Positions 8,604-16,705 of a stretch of DNA of 64,000 bases are shown in pieces; position 1 is the first letter of the stretch; every line of letters begins with the position of its first letter. The notes under the pieces are model-generated. The model was given only the letters and a program-made list of their open reading frames with translations. It was not told the DNA's origin and made no database searches. The position numbers and the translations under genes are program-made. This stretch comes from Chloroflexota bacterium (GTDB lineage Bacteria; Chloroflexota; Anaerolineae; B4-G1; SLSP01): NCBI GenBank assembly GCA_019873645.1, contig JAIOAX010000003.1, positions 1 to 64,000 of the forward strand, in the 5' to 3' direction.

Positions 8604-9677
8604 ATGAACACACGCTTTGTTTATGTGGGCACCTACACCTACCGCGGCGTCAGCAAGGGTATCTACCTCTACCGGTTGGATATGACAACCGGCGTCTTGG
8701 TACCAACCGGTATCGCGGCGGAAACAGAAAACCCCTCTTTCCTGGCGGCGGATCCGCAGCGACGCTATCTCTACGCCGTGAATGAGACGATGACCTTTGA
8801 AGGTCAGGCCGGGGGCGGCCTAAGTGCCTTCGCCATTGAACCGCAGACAGGGGCGTTGACCTACCTCAACAGCCAATGCACCCACGGCGGCGCGCCGTGT
8901 CACGTGAGTGTGGATCAAACCGGGCGGTTTGTCTACGTCGCCAATTATATGGGCGGCAATGTGGCCGTTTTCCCGGTGCGCAGAGACGGCGACCTGGAGC
9001 CGGTTTCCGATGTCGTGCAACACAGCGGTTCCGGCGTCAATCCGCGCCGGCAGGAAGGGCCGCACGCCCATTCCATCAACCTGGACCCCACCAACCGCTA
9101 TGCCTTTGTCGCCGATTTGGGCATTGATCGGGTCATGACTTACCAGCTCGATCTGGATAACGGTCAATTGATCCCGCATACAACACCGTGGTTAGAGGTG
9201 ACTCCCGGAGCCGGGCCACGCCATCTAGCCTTTCACCCCAACGGCAAGTACGCCTATCTGGTCACCGAGATGGGTTCGACGATCATCGCTTTGGCCTATG
9301 ATGCGGCGCAAGGAACATTGACAACGCTTCAGACTGTACCGGCACTGCCGGAAGACTTTGCCGGCCACAGCACCGCCGCCGACATTCACGTCGCGCCGTC
9401 GGGCACATTCCTGTACGCTTCCAATCGCGGCCACGATAGCCTGGTCATCTACGCCATTGACACGACCACAGGGTTGTTGAGTTATGTCGGTCACACGCCA
9501 ACGCAGGGTAAGACGCCGCGCAATTTCGCCATTGACCCCACGGGGACCTATCTCCTGGCGGCCAATCAGGACAGCGATACGATTGTCACCTTCACCATTG
9601 ATCCGCAAACGGGCTGCCTCACGCCAACCGGCCACGTTACCCATGTTCCCATGCCGGTGTGTGTGCTGGTCCTTTAG
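8604..9677 (+). CDS. pgl: Lactonase-family beta-propeller protein (6-phosphogluconolactonase type)
   Basis: 357 residues, the usual length for the YbhE/Pgl seven-bladed propeller lactonases. The repeats show the family spacing: VGTYT at the start, NPSFLAADPQRRYLYAVNE, GGAPCHVSVDQTGRFVYVANY, GPHAHSINLDP, GPRHLAFHPNGKYAYLVTE, and TPRNFAIDPTGTYLLAANQ near the end. The likely reaction is hydrolysis of 6-phosphogluconolactone, but many members act on other sugar lactones. An AAGGAG sits well spaced from the ATG. No pentose-phosphate genes lie nearby, so the exact substrate is open. Confidence 0.85.
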   Translation: MNTRFVYVGTYTYRGVSKGIYLYRLDMTTGVLVPTGIAAETENPSFLAADPQRRYLYAVNETMTFEGQAGGGLSAFAIEPQTGALTYLNSQCTHGGAPCHVSVDQTGRFVYVANYMGGNVAVFPVRRDGDLEPVSDVVQHSGSGVNPRRQEGPHAHSINLDPTNRYAFVADLGIDRVMTYQLDLDNGQLIPHTTPWLEVTPGAGPRHLAFHPNGKYAYLVTEMGSTIIALAYDAAQGTLTTLQTVPALPEDFAGHSTAADIHVAPSGTFLYASNRGHDSLVIYAIDTTTGLLSYVGHTPTQGKTPRNFAIDPTGTYLLAANQDSDTIVTFTIDPQTGCLTPTGHVTHVPMPVCVLVL

Positions 9678-9705
9678 TTGGAACGTTTGAACGCTGTGGA
9701 GGGGT

Positions 9706-10647
9706 ATGACTGAAGAATCCGATCTCATTGCAGTTTGCGTCCGCACGCGCAGCAACGAGATCAATGAACTTATCGCCGCCGAATGTGAACATCTGACCGG
9801 CGGGCGACCGGATGCAGATGGAGTAGCCCTGTGCCGCTCCGTGGAGTCCATCCCACAGGCCGCGTATGTGCGCACCGGTTTACGGCGTCTGGCGCAGGCA
9901 CCTACATTCGCAGACCTGCTTGAGATGCTGCGCCACATGCCGCTCAAGCTGGATAATTTCCGCGTGGACGCCCTCTATTTGTCGGGACGCTTTCCTGTAC
10001 CGCAACAAGAAGCCGTGGTTCTGGCCGCCGATGCCATTCACTGCCGCGCGAACGTCGCCAATCCTCAGCATCGTCTGCTACTGGTCGCCCAACGACATAC
10101 TTTTTGGCTCGGCGAAATTCTAACAGAAGCGACGCAGAGTTATGCAGCCCATACGGCAAAACCGTGCCATGTTTCCGTCTCACTGGAAGCGCGGGTGGCC
10201 CGCGCACTGGTCAACCTTGTCGCGCCGCCGGCCCAGACCCTGGTGGATCCTTGCTGCGGAACTGGCTCTATTCTTTTGGAAGCGAACGCACTCGGGCTGA
10301 CCGCTTACGGCGCAGATAGCAACCCCAGAATGGTGCGCATGGCGCAACGAAACCTGTTACATTTCGGCTATGCGCCCCGCGTGACGCTTGCCGATGCCCG
10401 CGAATGGTCGCAAACCGCCGAGGCACTCGTCACCGACCTGCCCTACGGACGGCAGTTGGCGTCCGCCGAAGCAACCATCCCTGCGCTTCTGGCGCATACG
10501 GTGCGCCTGGCGCCGATCGCCGTCTATGTGACCGGCGACAGTATTTATGAAAAACTGGCAGCAGCGGGATACCACGACATTGCAGTCTATCGCCTCGTCA
10601 AACCCAACGGCTTTACCCGCTATGTCCACTATGCACAAAACGTTTGA
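9706..10647 (+). CDS. RNA guanine-N2 methyltransferase-like protein
   Basis: 313 residues. Class I SAM-dependent methyltransferase with motif I DPCCGTGS (181-188) and motif IV TDLPYG (243-248), the form seen in the Trm11/TrmG10/RlmL group that makes N2-methylguanosine in tRNA or rRNA. The N-terminal ~160 residues take the place of the substrate-binding region but I see no clear THUMP signature. It lies between the lactonase and a GT2 gene with repeat-filled gaps, so no strong operon link. The class is firm; the RNA target is inferred. Confidence 0.8.
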   Translation: MTEESDLIAVCVRTRSNEINELIAAECEHLTGGRPDADGVALCRSVESIPQAAYVRTGLRRLAQAPTFADLLEMLRHMPLKLDNFRVDALYLSGRFPVPQQEAVVLAADAIHCRANVANPQHRLLLVAQRHTFWLGEILTEATQSYAAHTAKPCHVSVSLEARVARALVNLVAPPAQTLVDPCCGTGSILLEANALGLTAYGADSNPRMVRMAQRNLLHFGYAPRVTLADAREWSQTAEALVTDLPYGRQLASAEATIPALLAHTVRLAPIAVYVTGDSIYEKLAAAGYHDIAVYRLVKPNGFTRYVHYAQNV

Positions 10648-10677
10648 ACGTTGGAACGTTCAAACGTTCTGACGTTA
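10640..10677. repeat. AACGTT-type octamer array
   Basis: Degenerate tandem units of about 8 bases centred on AACGTT, in both orientations, between the methyltransferase and the glycosyltransferase genes. Similar arrays lie at 18215-18262, 41880-41915 and 59525-59570. Confidence 0.75.
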
Positions 10678-10692
10678 GGCTATGGGGGTGTG

Positions 10693-11451
10693 ATGGATTC
10701 CAAAGTTTATCAACCTGAAGTCTCTGTCATCATCAAAACTTATGACAACAGCGGACGTGCACCACGCGGCGTTCCCACACTGAAGGAGCTGCTGATCACA
10801 ACGCTGCGGATGATCGAAATACAAACATTGTTGCCCGCCGAAGTTGTGGTCGTGGATTCGAGCGCGGGGAACGGCATCGTCGAGGTGCTACAAAATTACG
10901 GCACACCTGCGGCTTTGCGCTTGCGCCGCGTTTCTCTGCCGCCAGAGCAGTTCAGCTATCCGCGCGCTATGAATCTCGGCGTGCAAAACGCACAGGGCGA
11001 AATCGTGGTCAGCCTCAGCGGCGATGCAACACCGGCCAATGCGCGCTGGTTGGAAACACTGGTCGCGCCGCTGGCGAATCCTCAAGTCGCCGGTGCCTTC
11101 AGCCGACACCTCGCCCGTCCCGGCGTCCCGGTGGCCTGGGCCGAGCGACTGCGTCTGTGGTGGCGCTATCACTCGAAAACCACAAGCTTGCGGCGCAACG
11201 ACCATGTCTTTTCCAATGCCAGTTCTGCCTTCCCCAAGTCCCTGGCACTGGAAGTCCCCTTCGATGAAACGCTCACGGAGCTTGAGGACTACACCTGGGC
11301 GGGTGAAATGCAACGCCGCGGCTACCTTATCGCCTACGTGGGCGAATCCGAGGTCTACCACTCCCATACTTCGTCCGACGCCAAGACACTGTGGCGGATG
11401 ATCTACTATGTCTACTTGCGTCTGAGGGCCGATATGCGCCAAAGAAGATAA
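10693..11451 (+). CDS. Glycosyltransferase family 2
   Basis: 252 residues from this start. GT-A fold features: PEVSVIIKTYDNSG at the start, VVVDSSAGNG, AMNLGVQNAQGEIVVSLSGDATP where the nucleotide-sugar metal site normally lies, and ELEDYTWAGEMQRRGY late, a typical acceptor-side ED motif. It should transfer a sugar from a nucleotide donor at the cytoplasmic face of the membrane. An ATG at 10651 lies inside the octamer array; GGGGG just upstream of 10693 favours the later start. Confidence 0.85.
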   Translation: MDSKVYQPEVSVIIKTYDNSGRAPRGVPTLKELLITTLRMIEIQTLLPAEVVVVDSSAGNGIVEVLQNYGTPAALRLRRVSLPPEQFSYPRAMNLGVQNAQGEIVVSLSGDATPANARWLETLVAPLANPQVAGAFSRHLARPGVPVAWAERLRLWWRYHSKTTSLRRNDHVFSNASSAFPKSLALEVPFDETLTELEDYTWAGEMQRRGYLIAYVGESEVYHSHTSSDAKTLWRMIYYVYLRLRADMRQRR

Positions 11452-11524
11452 GGAGGTTAAGCCAAGCTACTTTCCGTCGTCACAGAAAGCGAACATTTGT
11501 TCTAGTTAATCTAGCAATGTGCGG

Positions 11525-11530
11525 TATAAT
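11525..11530 (+). promoter_or_regulatory. Putative -10 box
   Basis: Consensus TATAAT 31 bases before the YcaQ-like start; no good -35 at the standard distance (TTGTTC at 11497-11502 is 22 bases away). Confidence 0.4.
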
Positions 11531-11560
11531 AGACGTCAACACCGTTGATGAGGACTAACC

Positions 11561-12760
11561 ATGAAAATTACACTTGCCACAGCACGCCGATTGGCCCTGC
11601 ATACTCATGGTCTCAATGGCCGATGGACATTGCCTCCCGGCAAAGAAGGCGCAGCCCAGGTTGTCGAACGCCTGGGTTACGTGCAAATTGACACCATCCA
11701 CATCATCCAACGTGCGCACCATCACATCCTCTGGACCCGCTTCCCGCCATACACACCGCAAATGCTGGATGACCTGCTCTCCAAAGACCGTCGCGTTTTC
11801 GAGTGGTGGACACACGCTATGTCCTACATCCCCATGCGCGATTACCGTTTTTACGCCACACGTATGGGGTCCCAGGCACTTTGGGGAAGCCAGCGCGAAT
11901 GGCTCGACGAGCACGCCGATGTGGTCGCCTATGTGAAAGACCGCATCCGCAACGAAGGGCCGCTTGGCGCCGCCGACTTTGAGAAGCCCTCGGCCTTCAA
12001 AAGCGGGTGGTGGGATTGGAAACCGGCCAAGCAAGCCCTGGAAATCCTCGCAACAATGGGCGAGCTGATGGTGACGCAACGTCGTAATTTTCAACGCATC
12101 TTCGACCTGACCGAGCGCGCTCTGCCGCCGGATGTGGATACCACACCCCCCACAGATGAGGAAATGGAGCAATTCATCGTGCGGTTTGCGCTTAACACAG
12201 GCGGCGTACTGCATAAGGACGAAGTGCGGTGGGGGCGTCGCAAAGCTAACCCGACGACGTTGCAGACCATGGTAGACAGCAGTGAGGTGCTGGCTTTCGA
12301 GGTCGAAGGACTCAACGGCGAGCCATGTTATGCGCTTCGGGAGACATTCGAGGCGGTGACACAATCCCCATGCAGCGAACTATCTCTGCACATCCTCTCG
12401 CCTTTCGACAATCTCATCATTGACCGCCGCTGGCTCAAAACGTTCTTCGCGGGATTTGAATACTCCATCGAATGTTATCTCCCCGAAGCGAAACGCAAAT
12501 ACGGCTATTTCGTCCTGCCCATCCTGTGGGGCGACCGTTTCGTGGCGCGGCTGGATAGCAAAGCCGACCGCAAACTCAAGACGTTCGTCATCAGGCGGTT
12601 GTTATTTGAACCAGATTTCAGTGCATACGATGAGGTGTTGCCCGTGTTGGTAGAGAAATTACGCGCCTTTGCAGCGTTCAACGGCTGTGATAACTTCGCC
12701 GTCGAGGACGTACAACCTGAGAAAGTCCGCACTCTGTTGAGCCATGCGCTCGCCGACTGA
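11561..12760 (+). CDS. YcaQ/AlkX-family DNA glycosylase (winged-helix)
   Basis: 399 residues, the usual size for the HTH_42/YcaQ family of glycosylases that unhook interstrand crosslinks and remove bulky alkylated bases. The catalytic Q-x-D motif reads QID (Gln42, Asp44) in YVQIDTIH. Downstream lie RVFEWWTHAMSYIP and the LSPFDNLIIDRRW motif typical of the family. It stands alone with its own -10 box. The family call is strong; the lesion range cannot be judged. Confidence 0.9.
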   Translation: MKITLATARRLALHTHGLNGRWTLPPGKEGAAQVVERLGYVQIDTIHIIQRAHHHILWTRFPPYTPQMLDDLLSKDRRVFEWWTHAMSYIPMRDYRFYATRMGSQALWGSQREWLDEHADVVAYVKDRIRNEGPLGAADFEKPSAFKSGWWDWKPAKQALEILATMGELMVTQRRNFQRIFDLTERALPPDVDTTPPTDEEMEQFIVRFALNTGGVLHKDEVRWGRRKANPTTLQTMVDSSEVLAFEVEGLNGEPCYALRETFEAVTQSPCSELSLHILSPFDNLIIDRRWLKTFFAGFEYSIECYLPEAKRKYGYFVLPILWGDRFVARLDSKADRKLKTFVIRRLLFEPDFSAYDEVLPVLVEKLRAFAAFNGCDNFAVEDVQPEKVRTLLSHALAD

Positions 12761-12787
12761 CCCCTTGTGGGAAACCCTGTACCAACT

Positions 12788-12919
12788 CACAAGGCTCAAA
12801 GCAGATCACCCTAACAAGGCTCGAAGCGGATCACCCTAACAAGGCTCAAAGCGGATCACCCTAACAAGGCTCGAAGCGGATCACCCTAACAAGGCTCAAA
12901 GCGGATCGCCAGATCCGCG
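12788..12919. repeat. 25-bp tandem repeat, five copies
   Basis: Period exactly 25 bases (units start at 12791, 12816, 12841, 12866, 12891). Units alternate between CTCAAAG and CTCGAAG, so the array may have grown by 50-bp steps. The last unit runs into the palindrome GCGGATCGCCAGATCCGC, also present at 2339-2356 on the other strand. Confidence 0.95.
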
Positions 12920-12958
12920 GTTACTGGATAATTGTTCATCGGTCAGGCAGTGGCACGT

Positions 12959-12986
12959 TTGACTAGCCGCCAAAATCTGTTATGAT
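12959..12986 (+). promoter_or_regulatory. Promoter of tRNA-Val
   Basis: TTGACT (12959-12964), 16-base spacer, TATGAT (12981-12986), ending 12 bases before the tRNA. Confidence 0.65.
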
Positions 12987-12998
12987 GGCGTCGGTCGC

Positions 12999-13072
12999 GG
13001 GCGGTTAGCTCAGTCGGTTAGAGCGCCTCCCTTACACGGAGGAGGCCGTAGGTTCGAGTCCTATACCGCCCA
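12999..13072 (+). tRNA. tRNA-Val (anticodon TAC)
   Basis: 74 bases. The acceptor stem GGGCGGT pairs with ACCGCCC, followed by discriminator A. The anticodon stem CCTCC/GGAGG encloses the loop CTTACAC, with anticodon TAC at 13033-13035. The T loop is GGTTCGAGTCC. CCA is not encoded and must be added by tRNA nucleotidyltransferase. Confidence 0.97.
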
Positions 13073-13158
13073 TTACCCCGCTTTCAGCCGTTCGTCATAC
13101 GTATGATTGAATACGGATCTTGACCCCGTTGTGAGTACGCAGCTAAAGAAAAATCCAC

Positions 13159-14094
13159 TCAATGTCCCTTGTCTAGCGCGGCGACGACGACTGTACCATT
13201 CTCCAGGCCGATGAGTAACGGGGCATCAAGGCCTTGAGGCGCGGCGACGGCCGTCATTCCTGGAATCGTGAGAAGGTTCTTATCCCAGGAATTCCCGCCA
13301 TCACGCGAAACATGCAAAGTATCCCCGGCCATCACCAACAGCGCCGCCGACGACTCAAAATCCGGCGCCAGCACGATGGCGTTCACCGGGCCGGCGAACA
13401 CATCTGCACCCAGGCGCGTCCAGGTGACGCCGCGGTCGGCGGAACACCACAAGCCCTGGGATTCGGTCCCGGCAAAGAGCATCCCATCCTGCGTGTAGCG
13501 CGGCGAGAGTTTCAGGCTGATCACCGGATCGTAACCAAAGGGCAGTTCGACCTCGCGCCAGGCGCGTCCGCCGTTGGTGCTGCGGAAAATGCCGGTATCC
13601 ACGCCGGCAAACAGCGTCTCGTCAGTGGCAAAATCCGGTGAGATCGCCAGACACAGGACGTTCAGATCCAACAACCCAAAATTCCAGGCGGCCCAGCGCC
13701 GCCCCCGGTCTGCCGAACGAAAAACGCCGTCCTCCATCGTTCCGGCCAGAACGATGCCATCCTCAACAAAATTCGGTGAGATCACCAGCGAGGAAACAAC
13801 CGGCGGGGGCGAACCCAATGTCACCGCCTGCCATGTCTCGCCGCCATCAGTGGAGTAGAGCACCCCGCCGCTGACGCCGGCGATGACCGTGCGGTCCGCG
13901 GCAAAATCAGGTGAAACGGCCACCGCAATGGTGGGAAGGGGTTCATTAAGAGACAATGAACCGTAAGCCGGCTGCCAGGTATGCCCACCGTCCAGGGAAC
14001 GATACAGCCCACTGGCCCGCGCGGCAAAACATACAGACTGATCCGACGTGCAAGCAATCGCATAAACGAGATCGGTAGATGTATTTTCAGACAT
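13159..14094 (-). CDS. Asp-box (BNR) repeat beta-propeller protein
   Basis: 311 residues with six Asp-box repeats of the form S-x-D-x-G-x-x-W: SLDGGHTW, STDGGETW, SADRGRRW, STNGGRAW, SADRGVTW and SRDGGNSW. They alternate with 'SPDF..D..L.AG' strands, so it should fold as a six- or seven-bladed propeller like sialidase-type or photosystem-assembly (Ycf48-like) repeat proteins. It lacks a signal peptide, so it is probably cytoplasmic, and no catalytic residues are evident. It starts eight bases after the stop of the divergent chaperonin gene, so the two are almost certainly co-transcribed. A binding or scaffold role is inferred. Confidence 0.85.
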   Translation of the reverse strand: MSENTSTDLVYAIACTSDQSVCFAARASGLYRSLDGGHTWQPAYGSLSLNEPLPTIAVAVSPDFAADRTVIAGVSGGVLYSTDGGETWQAVTLGSPPPVVSSLVISPNFVEDGIVLAGTMEDGVFRSADRGRRWAAWNFGLLDLNVLCLAISPDFATDETLFAGVDTGIFRSTNGGRAWREVELPFGYDPVISLKLSPRYTQDGMLFAGTESQGLWCSADRGVTWTRLGADVFAGPVNAIVLAPDFESSAALLVMAGDTLHVSRDGGNSWDKNLLTIPGMTAVAAPQGLDAPLLIGLENGTVVVAALDKGH

Positions 14095-14102
14095 AGGTTC
14101 CT

Positions 14103-15755
14103 CTATTCTGTCGCCGTAGATTGGGGTGGATTGCTGCGATGGACGATGACGTCCATGGTCAATGCCATAGCGGCAGTTCTAATGGCATTGTTGACCACTG
14201 CGCGGGTCACGGAAGCGGCATCGAGGATGCCCGCCTCGGCCATATTGACGATACGCCGGGTACGTACATCGAAGCCATAGCCACGACCGGCGGCCTCAAT
14301 GTCGGCCAGGACGGCGCCGGCTTCGATACCCACGTTGTACAACAATGTACGTGTGGGTGCCTCAAGGGCGCGTAGAAGGATGTGATAAGCGGCGTGCTCT
14401 TCCGGCTCTTGAGCCTGCGCCAGGCGCTCCTTGAGCACTGCGCGACAATTCAGCAGCGCCACGCCGCCGCCAGGGACAACGCCTTCACGAATGGCGCCGC
14501 GGAGAGCTTCGGCCGTGCGCCGCGCCAGTTCTTTCTTAAATTTTTGCTCACTTTCGGTAATGCCGCCGACCCACAACGTCGCCGCGCCCCCCATCAGGAC
14601 GCCGATGCGCTGCTGCAAGGCTTCACGCTCTTTGGGATCGGTCGCCCTGGCATAGGCGCGCCGCAACTCCGCAATATGCTGGCGCAACGCACGGGGATTG
14701 CCCTTGCCACCGATGATACCGACATAATCCTTGTTGGCCCAGACCCGCCGCGCTTGCCCCAGGTCCTCAGGCTGAACGTGGGTGAGTTTCTCCCCTGTGG
14801 CCTTCATAAATGGACGCCCACCGGTCAAAACCGCCAGGTCCATCAAGCTGTTGACCTGTTCTTCCAGTCCCAAACCGGGCGATTTCACGGCAATGATTTG
14901 GGCTTTGATCTTCTGTTGCTGTTGATTCAGATGGATCAAGCCCAGCACAGCCTCAGAGAGCTTACGCGCCACGATGACCAGGTTATCCACTTCCATACGC
15001 AAGAGCAGCGCCAGCACCGGCACCAGATCATAAGGATCTTCAATCTCATGATCGGTGAGCAGCAAGACGGGATTTTCCATTTCGACCCGCAGGCCCGGGG
15101 CGTTGAGAAGCATATTGCGTGAAAGGACCCCGCCATCCCAATACATGCCTTCGACATACTCCCGTTCAGTCTCACGGCTCTGGCTATTGCGGAGTTCCAG
15201 ACGTCCGTAAGCGCCGATAATGTCAAAGATTTCACCCAGGTAACGCGCCATCTGCGCATCGTAGCAAATCGTTTCGGCCAGGTGCGTCAAAGCCTCTTTA
15301 CCTTCAACAAAGGCGGTCATAGTACCCAGTTCGTTAAGAATCACCCGCAACCCCTGTTCCAGGTAGAAGCGCAGACGCATGGGGTTACCGCCGGCAGTGA
15401 CGTAACGCACGCCCTCATCGTAAAGTGTCTTGAACAGCACCGCCGTTGTAGCGGCGCCATCGCCCACGTCTTCATGCTGACGCCATAACATGTGACGCAC
15501 CAGCATGGCGCCGACGTCCGCATCGCGGTCGGAGATGCCGATGATCCGCCGCGCGATGACGCCCCCATCATCCAAAATCTCCGGTGGTTTTCCGGTTAAA
15601 CCTAATGTGGGATCATACAAGACGACACGCGGGTAAGGGCCAAGCGTCGGAGCAACGGCATTGACAATTTGATTAATGCCGGCCTGTATCCCCGCGTACA
15701 CCTGAGGTTGGAAGACAACCTTGGGGACTTGCCATATTTTTTGGGTGCGACTCAT
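14103..15755 (-). CDS. Divergent GroEL/Cpn60-family chaperonin
   Basis: 550 residues, normal length for Hsp60. Nucleotide-site motifs are partly kept: NAVAPTLGP, LDDGGVIA (Asp63 matches GroEL Asp52), DVGDGAATT (Asp99 matches Asp87), and IREGVVPGGGVAL late. By ungapped alignment to the GroEL helix before that last motif, the ATP-hydrolysis residue Asp398 is replaced by Arg413; the nearest acidic residue is Glu416. The GGM-rich C-terminal tail is missing. It is therefore a paralogue, possibly with slow or no ATPase. No groES gene or CIRCE operator is visible beside it. GAGGAGAA provides a good ribosome-binding site. It heads an operon with the Asp-box propeller. Confidence 0.88.
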   Translation of the reverse strand: MSRTQKIWQVPKVVFQPQVYAGIQAGINQIVNAVAPTLGPYPRVVLYDPTLGLTGKPPEILDDGGVIARRIIGISDRDADVGAMLVRHMLWRQHEDVGDGAATTAVLFKTLYDEGVRYVTAGGNPMRLRFYLEQGLRVILNELGTMTAFVEGKEALTHLAETICYDAQMARYLGEIFDIIGAYGRLELRNSQSRETEREYVEGMYWDGGVLSRNMLLNAPGLRVEMENPVLLLTDHEIEDPYDLVPVLALLLRMEVDNLVIVARKLSEAVLGLIHLNQQQQKIKAQIIAVKSPGLGLEEQVNSLMDLAVLTGGRPFMKATGEKLTHVQPEDLGQARRVWANKDYVGIIGGKGNPRALRQHIAELRRAYARATDPKEREALQQRIGVLMGGAATLWVGGITESEQKFKKELARRTAEALRGAIREGVVPGGGVALLNCRAVLKERLAQAQEPEEHAAYHILLRALEAPTRTLLYNVGIEAGAVLADIEAAGRGYGFDVRTRRIVNMAEAGILDAASVTRAVVNNAIRTAAMALTMDVIVHRSNPPQSTATE

Positions 15756-15834
15756 AAAACTTGATTCTCCTCGGGTTCTGGTTAAGATAGAACGATTCTC
15801 GATCTCAAGTCCGGTGAATAAGATTCACCACAGA

Positions 15835-15873
15835 GACACGGAGAACACAGAACGGTTCTGTGAACTCCGTGTC
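15835..15873. other. Long imperfect hairpin upstream of the chaperonin gene
   Basis: Two 18-base arms (15835-15852, 15856-15873) pair with two mismatches around CGG. In the chaperonin direction it lies in the leader region and has no T-run after it, so it is not a clear terminator. It could be a leader structure or a repeated element. Confidence 0.5.
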
Positions 15874-15955
15874 TTGTAAAAAAACATGAACATTATGCTT
15901 TCTTGAACCGCAGACGTGAGTCAGAGTTCATAGCAATTTGTTGCTCGATCAACTT

Positions 15956-16327
15956 TCAACCACGGGAGGCGTAGGCTTCCATAACCGTATTGACCAGATC
16001 GTCCAGGTTGAACGGTTTGGTGATATACCACTTAACGCCTAACGCTTTGGCCCGCGCCGTGTGCTGCGCTGTGGCCCACGCGGAGAGGACCACCACAGGC
16101 GTATTGGCGATTTCGGGAACCTTTTGAATTTGCTCGATGGTCTCAAAGCCATTTAACCCTGGCATGCGAATATCCATTAGAATGACATCCGGCTGCCATT
16201 CACACGCTTTCGCCACACCCTCTTGACCGTTTTCGGCTAATTGGATTTCGATCCCCGCCAGTTGCAAGAGCTGATTAACCAGCTCCCGCTGCAATGGTTC
16301 ATCTTCAACATACAAAACTTTGACCAT
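15956..16327 (-). CDS. Single-domain response regulator (CheY-like receiver)
   Basis: 123 residues from this start. Receiver features: acidic pair in YVEDEP, phospho-acceptor Asp in DVILMDIRMPG, the Ser in VVLSAW, and the Lys in ITKPFN. It has no output domain, so it should act by protein contacts after phosphorylation by a histidine kinase encoded elsewhere. The start follows GGGAGGGG well spaced. A longer frame upstream reads through a heptamer array and is rejected. Confidence 0.93.
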   Translation of the reverse strand: MVKVLYVEDEPLQRELVNQLLQLAGIEIQLAENGQEGVAKACEWQPDVILMDIRMPGLNGFETIEQIQKVPEIANTPVVVLSAWATAQHTARAKALGVKWYITKPFNLDDLVNTVMEAYASRG

Positions 16328-16338
16328 GTTTCCCCTCC

Positions 16339-16385
16339 CGGTAGTCCTATAGTCTTTAGTCGGATAGTCTTTACTCGTACCCCGC
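16339..16385. repeat. Heptamer/octamer array
   Basis: Units like AAGACTA and TCCGACTA on the minus strand. The array lies at the truncated end of the methyltransferase remnant, supplies its stop, and precedes the response-regulator ribosome-binding site. Confidence 0.75.
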
Positions 16386-16705
16386 ATCGGTATAGGCTCG
16401 CATGCTCGCTGCATAACGCGTGACTTGCCCGGTCAGCGCCTCAATGATAAAATACCGCTTGGTGGTTGTCCGGCGTGCTTCGTCCCAGAAATTCTCGGTC
16501 AGACAAAGATATGGCAGTGACGAGAACAGCCCTTTAAGTCTAGTATACCAGGAACTGGAATTTTTTGCCAATTCCCGAACGACCTCAAATGTATGTGGCT
16601 CCAGCAACAAACACCCACCGGGCTTCAACGCACGAATGGAATCTCTTCACCCTCTGCCCACGGTTCAGGAATCGGGGTACGGTTGACGATGTCCAGCAGG
16701 TTCAT
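16371..16705 (-). pseudogene. Broken class I SAM methyltransferase
   Basis: The minus strand begins with a short frame from ATG at 16705 (MNLLDIVNRTPIPEPWAEG...) that stops after 26 codons. A second frame (to 16371) starts at KPGGCLLLEPHTFEVV, a strand and loop typical of the middle to end of class I methyltransferases, followed by LCLTENFWDEARR. The SAM-binding core between the two pieces is missing, so an internal deletion is likely. The C-terminus also ends abruptly at a heptamer array. The start overlaps the stop of the MBL-fold gene (ATGA), so it was once the second gene of that operon. Confidence 0.7.

Noticed and set aside
14105..15122. Long plus-strand frames opposite the chaperonin and other minus-strand genes
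   Set aside because: They mirror strong coding sequence on the other strand and have no domain features or ribosome-binding sites.
15756..15955. CIRCE/HrcA operator upstream of the chaperonin
   Set aside because: No TTAGCACTC-N9-GAGTGCTAA sequence is present; only the long imperfect hairpin is seen.
16328..16414. Longer N-terminus for the response regulator
   Set aside because: It is translated heptamer array (KDYPTKDY); a good ribosome-binding site precedes the inner ATG.
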